Below are positions 1 to 7,873 of a stretch of DNA of 64,000 bases, one piece after another. Every line of letters begins with the position of its first letter. Positions within the stretch are counted from its first letter, which is position 1. Below the pieces are notes generated by a model. The model was not told the DNA's origin. It made no database searches and saw nothing but the letters and a program-made list of their open reading frames with translations. Source of the DNA: Dyadobacter sp. CY343 (lineage in GTDB: Bacteria > Bacteroidota > Bacteroidia > Cytophagales > Spirosomataceae); NCBI RefSeq assembly GCF_021390335.1, contig NZ_JAJUXK010000005.1, positions 310,001-374,000 of the forward strand, written 5' to 3'. Made by a program: the position numbers and the translations under genes.

Positions 1-978
1 ATCATTTGGGTTAATGAAGGTAAGCGGGTTTATGTTCTGGTTGAGTCCGGATGAATAGGGCATTCCGTCGATCACGTATAAAGGTTCATTTCCCGCACCC
101 AGCGAGCCGCTTCCACGTATTTTCACCGAGGTACCTGCGCCCGGCGCTCCCGATACCTGCTGGATCTGAACCCCGGCAACCTGCCCCACCAGCTTCTGAT
201 CAATGGAAGCAACCGGTAAGTCCTTGATCGCTTTGGCACTTACTTCGGACACTGCTCCCGTCAGGTCGCTTTTCTTGACTGTACCATATCCTACCACCAC
301 TACTTCTTCCAGAGATTTGGTGTCCGTAAGCAGCTTTACTTCCAGTGTAGACTGGTTGCTGATATTGATTTCCTGATTTAAATACCCCACAAAAGAAAAG
401 ACGAGAACGGCAGGACCGTCGGGAATATCCATTGAAAATTTACCCTCAATATCACTGATCGTACCCCGCTGCGAACCTTTCGCGATAATACTTACCCCCG
501 GCAGCGCCTCGCCGGATTCGTCGCGGACAATGCCCGAGATAGTCCGGTCTGCATTGTGGCGGCTGTCGTCGGTTACTGCCGGTTCAGTCGGAATGGTCAC
601 TTCCGATGCATTTCGCTCGGTTTTAATGAGCACGATCTGGCTTCCTACTTCCTTGTAGCTGATATCGAGCGGCGTCAGCAAATGGTTCAATACCAGCGAG
701 AACGGTTCGTTTTTCAAATTCACCTGCACCTTCTTTTTTAACGGAATGGTCCTGGAATTGTAAGAGAACTTAACCTTTTCGGCGGCTTCGAGTTGTTTGA
801 GCGCGGTTTCCAAGCTGATATCTTCGGCCCGGAAACTAATTTTCTTGTCCAAAATATTCTGGCCGATCACCGGAGCGCCGATAACGAGACCGGAAAACAG
901 GATGGCCAGGAAGAGTTGTTGCATTGACTTGGACACAATCTGGTAGTATAATCGTTTTTGGGTCAAGGATTTTTTCAT
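1..978 (-). CDS. SusC/RagA-type TonB-linked outer membrane protein, N-terminal part (cut by window edge)
   Basis: Only the first 326 codons are inside the window; the gene continues past base 1. The start ATG (978-976) gives MKKSLTQKRLYYQ, a basic segment and then a hydrophobic signal ending near VIGQN. Next come an STN secretin/TonB short domain (about residues 45-100), a carboxypeptidase-regulatory-like beta domain (GIVRDESGEALPGVSI, about 145-225), the EVVVVGYGTVKK TonB-box-like stretch and the start of the plug (VRIRG-type motif KIRGSGSLGAGNEPLYVIDG). SusC proteins import oligomers across the outer membrane together with a SusD lipoprotein, which would lie beyond the left edge. It follows the FecR gene by 15 nt, so it is the likely target of the sigma/FecR pair: an STN domain is the usual signal-transducing extension of such receptors. 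Confidence 0.93.
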   Translation of the reverse strand, partial: MKKSLTQKRLYYQIVSKSMQQLFLAILFSGLVIGAPVIGQNILDKKISFRAEDISLETALKQLEAAEKVKFSYNSRTIPLKKKVQVNLKNEPFSLVLNHLLTPLDISYKEVGSQIVLIKTERNASEVTIPTEPAVTDDSRHNADRTISGIVRDESGEALPGVSIIAKGSQRGTISDIEGKFSMDIPDGPAVLVFSFVGYLNQEINISNQSTLEVKLLTDTKSLEEVVVVGYGTVKKSDLTGAVSEVSAKAIKDLPVASIDQKLVGQVAGVQIQQVSGAPGAGTSVKIRGSGSLGAGNEPLYVIDGMPYSSGLNQNINPLTFINPND

Positions 979-993
979 AGTCAGGCATTAGGT

Positions 994-2061
994 TTAGTTA
1001 CATCCGTTTGAATAAATGGTAAGCTGGTCGCCCAGGAGTTCGTACCGGGTTTCTCCTCCGGCGCTTTCACAAATGATCTTCAACTTGTGCTGTAAAGGCA
1101 AATCGCTTAATGAGGTCGAGAGATAGCAGTCTTTCAAAACCTCTTCCGGGTAATTTACTTTCAGGCCGTAGGCGAGCGCGATCGTTTCCAGGATCTTGCT
1201 GATCGGGGTATCTTCAAAATCAAACTGTAATTGTTCGATCGGTACGGTTACATTGGGGGCCGCGATAACGGGTTTTTCAAAAGCGGCCTCATGGCGCACA
1301 AACCGGATCGATTCGTTGGGATGCAGGGAAATTTCCTGCGGTGATCCGGCCTCGACCGCGTTTTTCCTTGACACTTTCACCTGCCCCGTATGGACGATCA
1401 CTTCCACATCAGGCTGGTTACTGTAAGCTTTAATGCGGAAACTGGTACCTACCACGCGCGTCACGATCTCATTGGCATACACAAAAAACGGTCGTGAAGG
1501 ATTTTTGCTGATCTCAAAAAAAGCTTCGCCGGTGAGTGATACTTTCCGTTCGGTTTCGTTAAAAACAGTAGGGTAGTCCAGCTGGCTTCCCGGTTGCAGA
1601 ATCACCGAGCTGCCGTCTTCCAGCATCACCAGTACCGGCGTTTTTGTATTATTCCGCCGCACCGCGATCTCTCCTTCGGACAATTCTTCCGTCGCTACTT
1701 CGCGAATTTGGGGTTGGTTTAGAAAATGCCAGCCCAGCCCGACCGCCAGCAGCAATACCGCCGCCGCAGCCAGCATGCGTGCAAATTGTTTCCATTTCAC
1801 AACCGGCGCCTGAGCTTCGACATTATTGATCTTTTGCCAGGTTGACTGCAATGCATCTTCCGTCTCCAACTCGGACACGCCAGTTTCCTTGAAATCCATG
1901 GCCAGCAAAACCAGTTGCGCCTCGCGGGCCAGCCTGGTTTCTTCGGTATCCGATTTCATCCATTGTTCCCAGCCGGCATCGTCAATACCTTCTCTTACCC
2001 AGCGGAGAAACGAGGGATCTTGCAAATAATCTTCCAGGAGCAAATGATGTTTGCGTTGCAT
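994..2061 (-). CDS. FecR-family anti-sigma factor
   Basis: 355 residues. An N-terminal cytoplasmic domain (about 1-85) would bind the sigma factor. One membrane segment follows (MLAAAAVLLLAVGLGWHFL, about 93-111), then a periplasmic FecR domain with the typical VMLEDGSSVILQPGSQLDYP and LTGEAFFEI motifs, and a C-terminal DUF4974-like domain (about 275-350). The family receives a signal from the STN domain of its outer membrane receptor and controls an ECF sigma factor. It lies between the sigma gene, 152 nt upstream, and the SusC gene, 15 nt downstream. The long upstream gap is unusual and holds a purine-rich run. Which substrate is sensed cannot be read from the sequence. Confidence 0.95.
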   Translation of the reverse strand: MQRKHHLLLEDYLQDPSFLRWVREGIDDAGWEQWMKSDTEETRLAREAQLVLLAMDFKETGVSELETEDALQSTWQKINNVEAQAPVVKWKQFARMLAAAAVLLLAVGLGWHFLNQPQIREVATEELSEGEIAVRRNNTKTPVLVMLEDGSSVILQPGSQLDYPTVFNETERKVSLTGEAFFEISKNPSRPFFVYANEIVTRVVGTSFRIKAYSNQPDVEVIVHTGQVKVSRKNAVEAGSPQEISLHPNESIRFVRHEAAFEKPVIAAPNVTVPIEQLQFDFEDTPISKILETIALAYGLKVNYPEEVLKDCYLSTSLSDLPLQHKLKIICESAGGETRYELLGDQLTIYSNGCN

Positions 2062-2121
2062 TGAAACGGGTTATGATTTGGGAGAGGACGGGTTTGGCGG
2101 GGGATACTCAGGGGGGACAGG

Positions 2122-2184
2122 TTTTTTTTTGGGGAGGAAAGGGAGGAAGGGAGGAAAGGGAGGAAGGAGGAAGGAGGAAAGGGA
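2122..2184 (+). repeat. T9 run plus 54-nt uninterrupted purine tract with G-quadruplex motif
   Basis: Nine T (2122-2130) are followed by 54 purines without a pyrimidine (2131-2184), built from GGAGGAAAG-like units. G runs at 2131-2134, 2141-2143, 2149-2151 and 2158-2160 are separated by 6, 5 and 6 nt, which meets the usual four-run quadruplex rule. The tract is on the template strand of the leftward sigma-FecR operon, in the gap between the two genes. Confidence 0.85.
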
Positions 2185-2213
2185 CGAAACAACCACCGCA
2201 TGCCGCAGAGCGG

Positions 2214-2822
2214 CTACACATCGGTAGAAAGGCAGTGTGTGAGGACAAGGAGAATCATCAGTTGGGGGATTTCGCCTTTCCAGATGTTGCGGAGTTGTTT
2301 GATGGCGCGGTGGAGGAGGTTGGAGACAGATTGCGTGTTCATCTGCATCATTTCTGCGATCTGATCTACGGAAAGCTGATGGTAATAGCGCAGGTAAAGT
2401 GCCTCTTTCTGGCGGGGGGAGAGTTGGTTGATCGCGGCGTTGAGATACGTTACCTGCGAGCGCATTTCTTCATTTGTGATCAATTCATCCAAAATCGTGA
2501 ACGAGGCGGAGAATTCAACGTGCTCAATATCAGTCGCATGCTTGAAGATCTGGTCGCGTTCCAGTTTCCGGGCAATGCGTTTTCGTAAACCGGAGAGCAG
2601 GTAGGCTCGCACTGAGTCCGGCGTGCTGATGGTTTTTCGGTAAAGCCAGATATCTGCAAAAACATCCTGAATGCAATCGCCGACTATATAATGATGTTGC
2701 GTGATTGACTTTCCATAGCTCACCAGGGAAACATGGTATTTCATGAAAAGAGAAGAAAAAGCTTTCTCACTCCCACTTTTCATTTCACTCCACAAATCAG
2801 CATCACTTATTACCGGGGGCAT
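2214..2822 (-). CDS. ECF-type RNA polymerase sigma-70 factor
   Basis: 202 residues. Region 2 is shown by DCIQDVFADIWLYRKTI (about residues 48-64) and region 4 by LSPRQKEALYLRYYHQLS followed by a helix-turn-helix (about 133-190). This matches the Bacteroidota ECF group that pairs with FecR anti-sigma factors. It is the first gene of a leftward operon with FecR and SusC. A 9-bp inverted repeat at 2863-2906 ends 41 nt before the start codon and may hold the promoter or an operator. The extreme C-terminus (LMILLVLTHCLSTDV) is hydrophobic, as in many members. Function is certain at family level; the regulon is inferred from position. Confidence 0.94.
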   Translation of the reverse strand: MPPVISDADLWSEMKSGSEKAFSSLFMKYHVSLVSYGKSITQHHYIVGDCIQDVFADIWLYRKTISTPDSVRAYLLSGLRKRIARKLERDQIFKHATDIEHVEFSASFTILDELITNEEMRSQVTYLNAAINQLSPRQKEALYLRYYHQLSVDQIAEMMQMNTQSVSNLLHRAIKQLRNIWKGEIPQLMILLVLTHCLSTDV

Positions 2823-2862
2823 TTGGTATCTGGAAAGTCGTACGCCTGGAAAAGAGAGGAAT

Positions 2863-2906
2863 AGGGGAATACTAATAACTTTTTAGATTATTTTTAATAT
2901 TCCCCT
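2863..2906. promoter_or_regulatory. Inverted repeat upstream of ECF sigma gene
   Basis: Perfect 9-bp arms AGGGGAATA (2863-2871) and TATTCCCCT (2898-2906) flank a 26-nt AT-rich spacer. The repeat lies in the 124-nt gap between the serine hydrolase stop and the sigma start, about 41-84 nt upstream of the sigma ATG. It is either an operator or a transcript hairpin with a long loop. Confidence 0.55.
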
Positions 2907-2946
2907 CATCCTGTCGATGTTGCATTTGGAAGACAAACTTAAAAGA

Positions 2947-5253
2947 TCATTTTTTCCGGGATATGATGGGAATGTTAACTTTTCGGTTCCTGACGTGCAT
3001 GGACGCCGTCATCGCTGCGGACTCAGTTTTTTGTATGTTAATAAGTTCAAGGTGCGGAGAAAGGGCTTTGTTGAAATCAATATTGCCGATGGGAAATTTG
3101 ATAAATTTCGAGGTGACAAACGAAGGCATTCCATACGTCGGGAACAGATCAATTCCTTTCCAGTCGTGCGACTGTGATATCGCATAAATACTGTCCGGCG
3201 CCAATCCCGCACCAACACCTGCATGGTCGGTCAGCCAGTCTGTTTTAACGTCCGATTGACCGGTTGAATTAAATGAAACGATATATCCGAAACCGCCGGC
3301 GTCGAATTGAAACGACGTAGAATGGCTCGGCAGCCAGCCTCCTTTGCCTGAAACGAAATTATTGAGATACTCATTGGGTGCGGCGGGATTGCGGAGACTG
3401 CCATAGTCAAAGCCGTGGTAACCGTGCACCGACGCAGCAGGATTTGGATTTGATTTGATACGTGAAGCGATGAATGTGTTTCTGCACCAAGTTTCCAGTG
3501 TAGTTTCGGAAAATACCGCTTTTTCATCGGTAATACTGAACGCTGCCACAAGTCTTGCAATGTCAGTAACCGCTGCCGACAGGCCGCCGCAACCTTCCAT
3601 CAGCTCATAATTAAGTCCGCCATAATGCCCCGGAACAAGCGGCCGCGCGTCGCTGAATTTGCTGTACCATACTTCCATTGACTTGGCCATATCTTCCCAT
3701 TCATTGTATTTTCCAGCTTTCAATGCCGGTTTTACATTCACGACATGGTGCCTCGCCTCATCGGCAGCCTGCTGAGACTGGATCGAGCGACTTCCCCTCA
3801 CGCGGGTCATTTTCAGGGGTGTCAATACCAATTCTTTCAGAGCTGCCTCAAAGTTCACCGAGTTGCTCACTTTGGTGATGATCAGGCTTAAAAGAAAATA
3901 ATCCGTATTCCCGTAATTGACGTTTGTGTGGCTGCCGGGATCTTTTTCACCCAGCTCTTTGCCGGCAATATAAGATGCAAGCTGCCACGGGTTACAGGGC
4001 AGCGCAGCTCCAAATGCCGCCACTGCCTCTAAGTCATGCCAGATCAGGTCCTGATCGATCGATGAACAGCTTTCCAGTAAATCCTGAACCAGGATATTTC
4101 CAAAACGGGCATCGACCGGTTCACCGCCGTCTGGTTTTTTTAGTCTCAAAACCTCCTGCATAGTTGTGTCCAGCGCGAAAAGGGATCCGTCAGGCAGCTT
4201 GGTGCCCAGTTGTATCAATCTATAAATTGCTGCCGCTACAAAAGTTTTGGAAACGCTCGCCTGCCGGAAGAGCGTGGTTTCCTTATGTTCGGGATAACCG
4301 GGTTCGGCGTAAGTATAGCCCGCTGCGTACACCAGCCGCGGTCCCTGTGTGATCGCCAGCGAGGCGCCGCGGATCGCGTGGTCTTTCATAAAGCGCAGCA
4401 TCGCATTGTCGATCCCCTCGACTTTGGGCGCATTGTGACTGACGGAAACCCTGGGCACCCGCGCTACCGACCGCTCACTGTCGGCGAAAACAACCGAGTA
4501 TTTCGTGAAAAGGAGTAGTTCCGTCTGTACTGAAACGCTGATCGGTATAAGTCCCTGGTTAATCCGCTCGGTCATCTCCTTTTCGTAAGCCTCTGGCGTA
4601 AGGTTGATGCGCGAAACCCAGCCGCCGACCTGACTATCCAGGAACAACTCAAAAAAGCGATTCCCGGGCGCCGCCGAGATCTCAACCGGCCGGCCACCCT
4701 GGCTTGTGATCGCATTGAACATCGCCTGAATATCGTCAGGACTCCGGAGCCGGCTCGCAGCTTCCACGTTCCAGGTTACGCGGGCTGTGTTCTTATGCCA
4801 GACTGCAACCAGCTGGGTATCAAATGTGTTACCATAAGCATCGAACGAAACGGGAATATAGCCGTCGTGCCAGAAGTGATAGTTCAGGCCGGCCATTTGA
4901 TCGCCTGTACCCAGGATGCCGTAACGCACGATCGGCTTGTCGGTCATGGGTTTGAAGCAGGCTGCGAAAAGTGGCTTTTTAACCGTTCCGGTGGCAGTAA
5001 CGAGATAGACGCCATATTTTTGCTCCCACATCTTGTCGATCTTTTCGGAAAACTCCGTCGCCGTCATTCGGTCTTCCTGAATTTCATAATGCAGGGTCGG
5101 ACGCTTGATCATCACCGCGGTGTAAAGGGGATTTTCAACAGTGCCGATAACCGACAGACAGATTGTTCTGTAATGGGCTGCCTTTGCTTTGGCAGTCTCG
5201 ATTTGGTGGCTGGCGTGTGAGCGGCCATACCAGTGAATGATGTCAACGGGCAT
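2947..5253 (-). CDS. Beta-lactamase-family serine hydrolase with N-terminal tandem repeats
   Basis: 768 residues. The C-terminal two thirds (about 280-740) are a class C beta-lactamase/transpeptidase-like domain. The SxxK nucleophile motif is ASVSK near residue 334 and the YxN motif is YGN near 444. The first about 270 residues read as five units of about 50 residues, each opening with a strand such as LSVIGT, VTATGT, VSFDAYG, VEISAAPG or VSVQTE and a following W/Y-rich strand. They resemble the bacterial tandem repeat domain found on polyglycine-hydrolase-like proteins. No signal peptide or lipobox is visible at the chosen start, which is unusual for this fold. The substrate may be a peptide or ester and cannot be fixed. 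A 10-bp inverted repeat lies 28 nt upstream of the start codon. Confidence 0.85.
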   Translation of the reverse strand: MPVDIIHWYGRSHASHQIETAKAKAAHYRTICLSVIGTVENPLYTAVMIKRPTLHYEIQEDRMTATEFSEKIDKMWEQKYGVYLVTATGTVKKPLFAACFKPMTDKPIVRYGILGTGDQMAGLNYHFWHDGYIPVSFDAYGNTFDTQLVAVWHKNTARVTWNVEAASRLRSPDDIQAMFNAITSQGGRPVEISAAPGNRFFELFLDSQVGGWVSRINLTPEAYEKEMTERINQGLIPISVSVQTELLLFTKYSVVFADSERSVARVPRVSVSHNAPKVEGIDNAMLRFMKDHAIRGASLAITQGPRLVYAAGYTYAEPGYPEHKETTLFRQASVSKTFVAAAIYRLIQLGTKLPDGSLFALDTTMQEVLRLKKPDGGEPVDARFGNILVQDLLESCSSIDQDLIWHDLEAVAAFGAALPCNPWQLASYIAGKELGEKDPGSHTNVNYGNTDYFLLSLIITKVSNSVNFEAALKELVLTPLKMTRVRGSRSIQSQQAADEARHHVVNVKPALKAGKYNEWEDMAKSMEVWYSKFSDARPLVPGHYGGLNYELMEGCGGLSAAVTDIARLVAAFSITDEKAVFSETTLETWCRNTFIASRIKSNPNPAASVHGYHGFDYGSLRNPAAPNEYLNNFVSGKGGWLPSHSTSFQFDAGGFGYIVSFNSTGQSDVKTDWLTDHAGVGAGLAPDSIYAISQSHDWKGIDLFPTYGMPSFVTSKFIKFPIGNIDFNKALSPHLELINIQKTESAAMTASMHVRNRKVNIPIISRKK

Positions 5254-5280
5254 ACAGTTGGGGAGCGATTTGTTGGTTGA

Positions 5281-5313
5281 ATACTATATTTCAGGAGATT
5301 ACTAATATAGTAT
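5281..5313. promoter_or_regulatory. Inverted repeat upstream of serine hydrolase gene
   Basis: Perfect 10-bp arms ATACTATATT (5281-5290) and AATATAGTAT (5304-5313) are separated by 13 nt. The pair sits 28-60 nt upstream of the leftward start codon at 5253, where a promoter or dimeric repressor site would be expected. No T-run follows on either side, so it is not a terminator. Confidence 0.6.
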
Positions 5314-5400
5314 GCAGTTATCCAGCGCGCCGAAAAATTGATCTAACGGTACATTACACACCAAATCAAACCTTTTTGCCTTCCAATTTGAGTTTGCCTT

Positions 5401-6072
5401 CTATTTTTCTTTCTTACTAAAAAAATAAAAATGCAGCCCGCCCATTCCTGTGTGGTTGTACATACTATTTCCCGGCGCGTAAATGCCTTTGTCAGTGACC
5501 CGGGCTATGCTGGTAGGGCAGTAGTTGTAGCGGGCGTGGAGGCCAAGTCCAAACGAGAAGGTGTATTCTAGACCTATTACCGCTGAAAAGACAGGATCTG
5601 TTTCGTAATCTGACCTTACATCGTACTTGCTTCCGAAGCGGCTGCTGCGGCGGGCAGTCACGAGACGGTTAAGTTGCGGCCCGAACACGAGACCCAGCCC
5701 GCCTAGTTTTACGCGCAGCAGCAGTGGTACCATCACCACACCCAGCGTCTCGGCAACGTCGGGCTCGTCGGTGGAATTGGAGCTGTTGAATTCCTCTTCG
5801 GCGGAGAACCACTCATATCCGGAAGTTGAATAAAGTACTTCCGGCTGAATCGCGAAGAATCTTGACAGCCTCACATCACTCGTGATCCCGGCGTGGAAAT
5901 AGATGGTCTGCACAGAATTCCGGATCTTGTAATTGTGCGCTGAAAAGTAATTTTCTCCAACGAGCGTAGGCGCATTCAGTCCGGCTTTTACACCGACCCG
6001 CACCTGGCCTGTACATTTGGAATAAATGAACATCGCTATGATCAACAGTTTGATAGATAGGTACTTATTCAT
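5401..6072 (-). CDS. PorT-family outer membrane beta-barrel protein
   Basis: 223 residues with an N-terminal signal (LLIIAMFIYSKCTGQ) and then alternating strand patterns ending in an aromatic C-terminus (GMGGLHFYFFSKK). VRVGVKAGLNAPTLVGENY is the typical opening strand of the Bacteroidota outer-membrane-beta-barrel (porin-family) group. Internal strands such as FAIQPEVLYSTSGYEW and LVFGPQLNRLV support an eight-stranded barrel. No enzyme motif is visible. It lies 47 nt downstream of a lipoprotein gene on the same strand, so the two may be co-transcribed. Cargo or ligand is unknown. Confidence 0.85.
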   Translation of the reverse strand: MNKYLSIKLLIIAMFIYSKCTGQVRVGVKAGLNAPTLVGENYFSAHNYKIRNSVQTIYFHAGITSDVRLSRFFAIQPEVLYSTSGYEWFSAEEEFNSSNSTDEPDVAETLGVVMVPLLLRVKLGGLGLVFGPQLNRLVTARRSSRFGSKYDVRSDYETDPVFSAVIGLEYTFSFGLGLHARYNYCPTSIARVTDKGIYAPGNSMYNHTGMGGLHFYFFSKKEK

Positions 6073-6119
6073 AAAAAAATAAGATAGTAACGTTGAAAAA
6101 ATTGCCTCTTGTCCCCGAT

Positions 6120-6761
6120 TCAGTATTCCCGATCAGTGTCGACTTTCAGCTTGTAGACCAGGAAGCGGTTGGCCTGATCGCCTTCCTGCGCACCATTGAT
6201 ATCTTTTGCAAATCCATTGACGAGGCAGTCGAGCAGGATCGGTTTCAGGTACTTCTGAATGCCCGTTTCAGTTCGTAAAACGGCGATCGCCTCTTCCTCA
6301 TCCGAGCTGATGGACATAACGGTTTCGGGAGTAAGATATCCTGTAACTTCCTTTGTAGAAAACCGGGAATCGGGTGTTTCATTGTAATATGAAACGTGGA
6401 TCGCATTGTCGGCAGAGACGATCGGGTTGACTGAGAACTGCGTGCTGAAAGTCTGTTCGTCGACTACTTCCTTTGTATTCGGCAGGATCAGATCGGTTTT
6501 ATCAATGTAAGCACGTGCGGTTGAACCGGGGAAGTTGCCGCGTTCGGCCATTCGTACTATATACATTCTTCCGTCCACCTCGTCGCGCACGTAAAAATCC
6601 ACCCTCGCAACCCCTCCGAGCACGATTTCCATGAAGATATAGTCGACCTTGCCGGAAATCGTCTCCTTCACGATCGGTACCGGTTCCTCGTTTTTGCAGC
6701 CGGCGAAAAGCAGCAGACCAACTATAAGTACCAGAAGCTGTGAGGTAAAAAGGCTTTTCAT
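6120..6761 (-). CDS. Hypothetical lipoprotein
   Basis: 213 residues. A type II signal peptide with lipobox FAGC (Cys about 22) predicts a lipid-anchored envelope protein. The remainder is beta-rich (KVDYIFMEIVLGGVARVDFYV, MYIVRMAERGNFPGS) and contains no motif I recognise. It sits between a secreted protein and the barrel protein on the same strand, with gaps of 68 and 47 nt, consistent with one transcription unit. The coding call rests on length, signal peptide and coherent codon use. Function is unknown. Confidence 0.75.
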   Translation of the reverse strand: MKSLFTSQLLVLIVGLLLFAGCKNEEPVPIVKETISGKVDYIFMEIVLGGVARVDFYVRDEVDGRMYIVRMAERGNFPGSTARAYIDKTDLILPNTKEVVDEQTFSTQFSVNPIVSADNAIHVSYYNETPDSRFSTKEVTGYLTPETVMSISSDEEEAIAVLRTETGIQKYLKPILLDCLVNGFAKDINGAQEGDQANRFLVYKLKVDTDREY

Positions 6762-6829
6762 AGAATGAAATTGAGGTATTGAGTCAGAGAATGCTGCTAA
6801 GATGATAGAGGGTAAGATATAGTTGTTGT

Positions 6830-7678
6830 TTAATCAATTGCGAATGCAAATGCGTCGGCGGATGTAGAGCCGGTGGATGGTTTTCCGGTGAAAAAGTATT
6901 CTCCCGGCAGCAGCTTTTTGCTCGGTGTTATTCTGAAGATCCCGTTACCGAGTTTTGAAATGTCGAGGGTGATCACATCTTCTCCTGTTTTTACGCCCGA
7001 AAAAGTCCCTGCTTTCATTGTAGCGACTTCACGCTTTCCCCGCACTACTTTTAATTTATATAACACGAGCTCAGGAAGTACTTCGCTGCCGGTATTCATT
7101 GCGAAAATGGCGTTGTCGTCAGCCGTGAGGCGCAATCCGGATTTGGCACCTTCCACCTGGAACAGGATACTTGCGCCAAATGGCCCTTGCTTGGTCCGAA
7201 TACCCGCTACCATCTTTTCCAGCGCCCTGGGTTCCGCAGCAGACGGACTATAATAAACGTGGTTCAGCAGAGAGAGCGCGGGACCTTCGGGCTTCTTGGC
7301 TACGGGTTCTTTCTTTTCCGGTTTGGCAGCGGCAGTTGCGGGAGCCGCAGCGGTTGCAGTTTTTCCGGCCTGCTTGTCCATCATCGCCTTGATAACCAGA
7401 TCGTCCACACCCGACTTTTTGAGGGCGACGAGGCCGGTGGCGGTTACATTGAATTTGCAAACCGAGCTTTCAATGCTGGAAAGGATGATATCCGGGCCGA
7501 GACCAGACTTATGCATTTCGATCACACCTGCATTTGTGAGTACCGTGCTGGCAGTTTGTGCGCGGGCAGCCGAGACGAAAACCAGTATTAATGCGGTTAA
7601 AACGAGCAATCTTACAATTTGAAAAGGAGAATTAATTGACCCTGCTTGGCCGCTGATGTTGTCAGATTTATTGTACAT
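6830..7678 (-). CDS. Secreted protein with paired helical repeat and Ala/Lys linker, unknown function
   Basis: 282 residues. A hydrophobic signal (LLVLTALILVFVSAARAQ) ends near residue 41. Two similar helical units follow: LTNAGVIEMHKSGLGPDII and LVALKKSGVDDLVIKAMM, a pattern seen in many uncharacterised secreted bacterial proteins. A low-complexity Ala/Pro/Lys linker (about 110-135) leads to a beta-rich C-terminal domain that ends with a phrase on charge-rich strands and the segment LLPGEYFFTG. The gene is divergent from the TPR histidine kinase, and the shared 195-nt promoter region is rich in repeats. Role unknown; a link to the kinase is only positional. Confidence 0.75.
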   Translation of the reverse strand: MYNKSDNISGQAGSINSPFQIVRLLVLTALILVFVSAARAQTASTVLTNAGVIEMHKSGLGPDIILSSIESSVCKFNVTATGLVALKKSGVDDLVIKAMMDKQAGKTATAAAPATAAAKPEKKEPVAKKPEGPALSLLNHVYYSPSAAEPRALEKMVAGIRTKQGPFGASILFQVEGAKSGLRLTADDNAIFAMNTGSEVLPELVLYKLKVVRGKREVATMKAGTFSGVKTGEDVITLDISKLGNGIFRITPSKKLLPGEYFFTGKPSTGSTSADAFAFAID

Positions 7679-7731
7679 TGTAATTTGAAAAGAGGGGTGA
7701 TGGAACGATTGATCTTATAGCAAAAAGCTAT

Positions 7732-7755
7732 ATTGTTTTCAAAACAATTGTTTTT
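7732..7755. promoter_or_regulatory. Overlapping palindromes in a divergent promoter region
   Basis: A 17-bp palindrome ATTGTTTTCAAAACAAT (7732-7748, central C) overlaps a second palindrome AAAACAATTGTTTT (7741-7754). The result is three arms of one 8-bp word in alternating orientation. It lies 54 nt upstream of the leftward gene and about 120 nt upstream of the kinase gene, so it could serve either promoter. Confidence 0.5.
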
Positions 7756-7775
7756 GCGCAGCGACCGGTAAAAAA

Positions 7776-7805
7776 TTTCCGAATAGCCGGAAAATCATTC
7801 CGAAT
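7776..7805 (+). promoter_or_regulatory. Candidate LytTR-type binding site (two 9-bp direct repeats)
   Basis: TTTCCGAAT (7776-7784) and ATTCCGAAT (7797-7805) are direct repeats that differ only at the first base. A 12-nt gap gives a 21-nt period. Known LytTR sites are pairs of about 9-bp direct repeats 12-13 nt apart. The site is 68 nt upstream of the kinase gene whose partner is a LytTR regulator, so autoregulation is plausible. Confidence 0.45.
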
Positions 7806-7873
7806 CCTGAAAAACCACTGATCAATCCGGAGGGGCGGATACCATTCACCGCGGAAGCGCATTTGTTTTATGT

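Noticed and set aside
2061-2588. Rightward 175-codon frame across the purine tract
   Set aside because: It is antisense to the sigma gene and reads the purine run as Gly/Glu/Arg low complexity; the leftward sigma gene has clear motifs.
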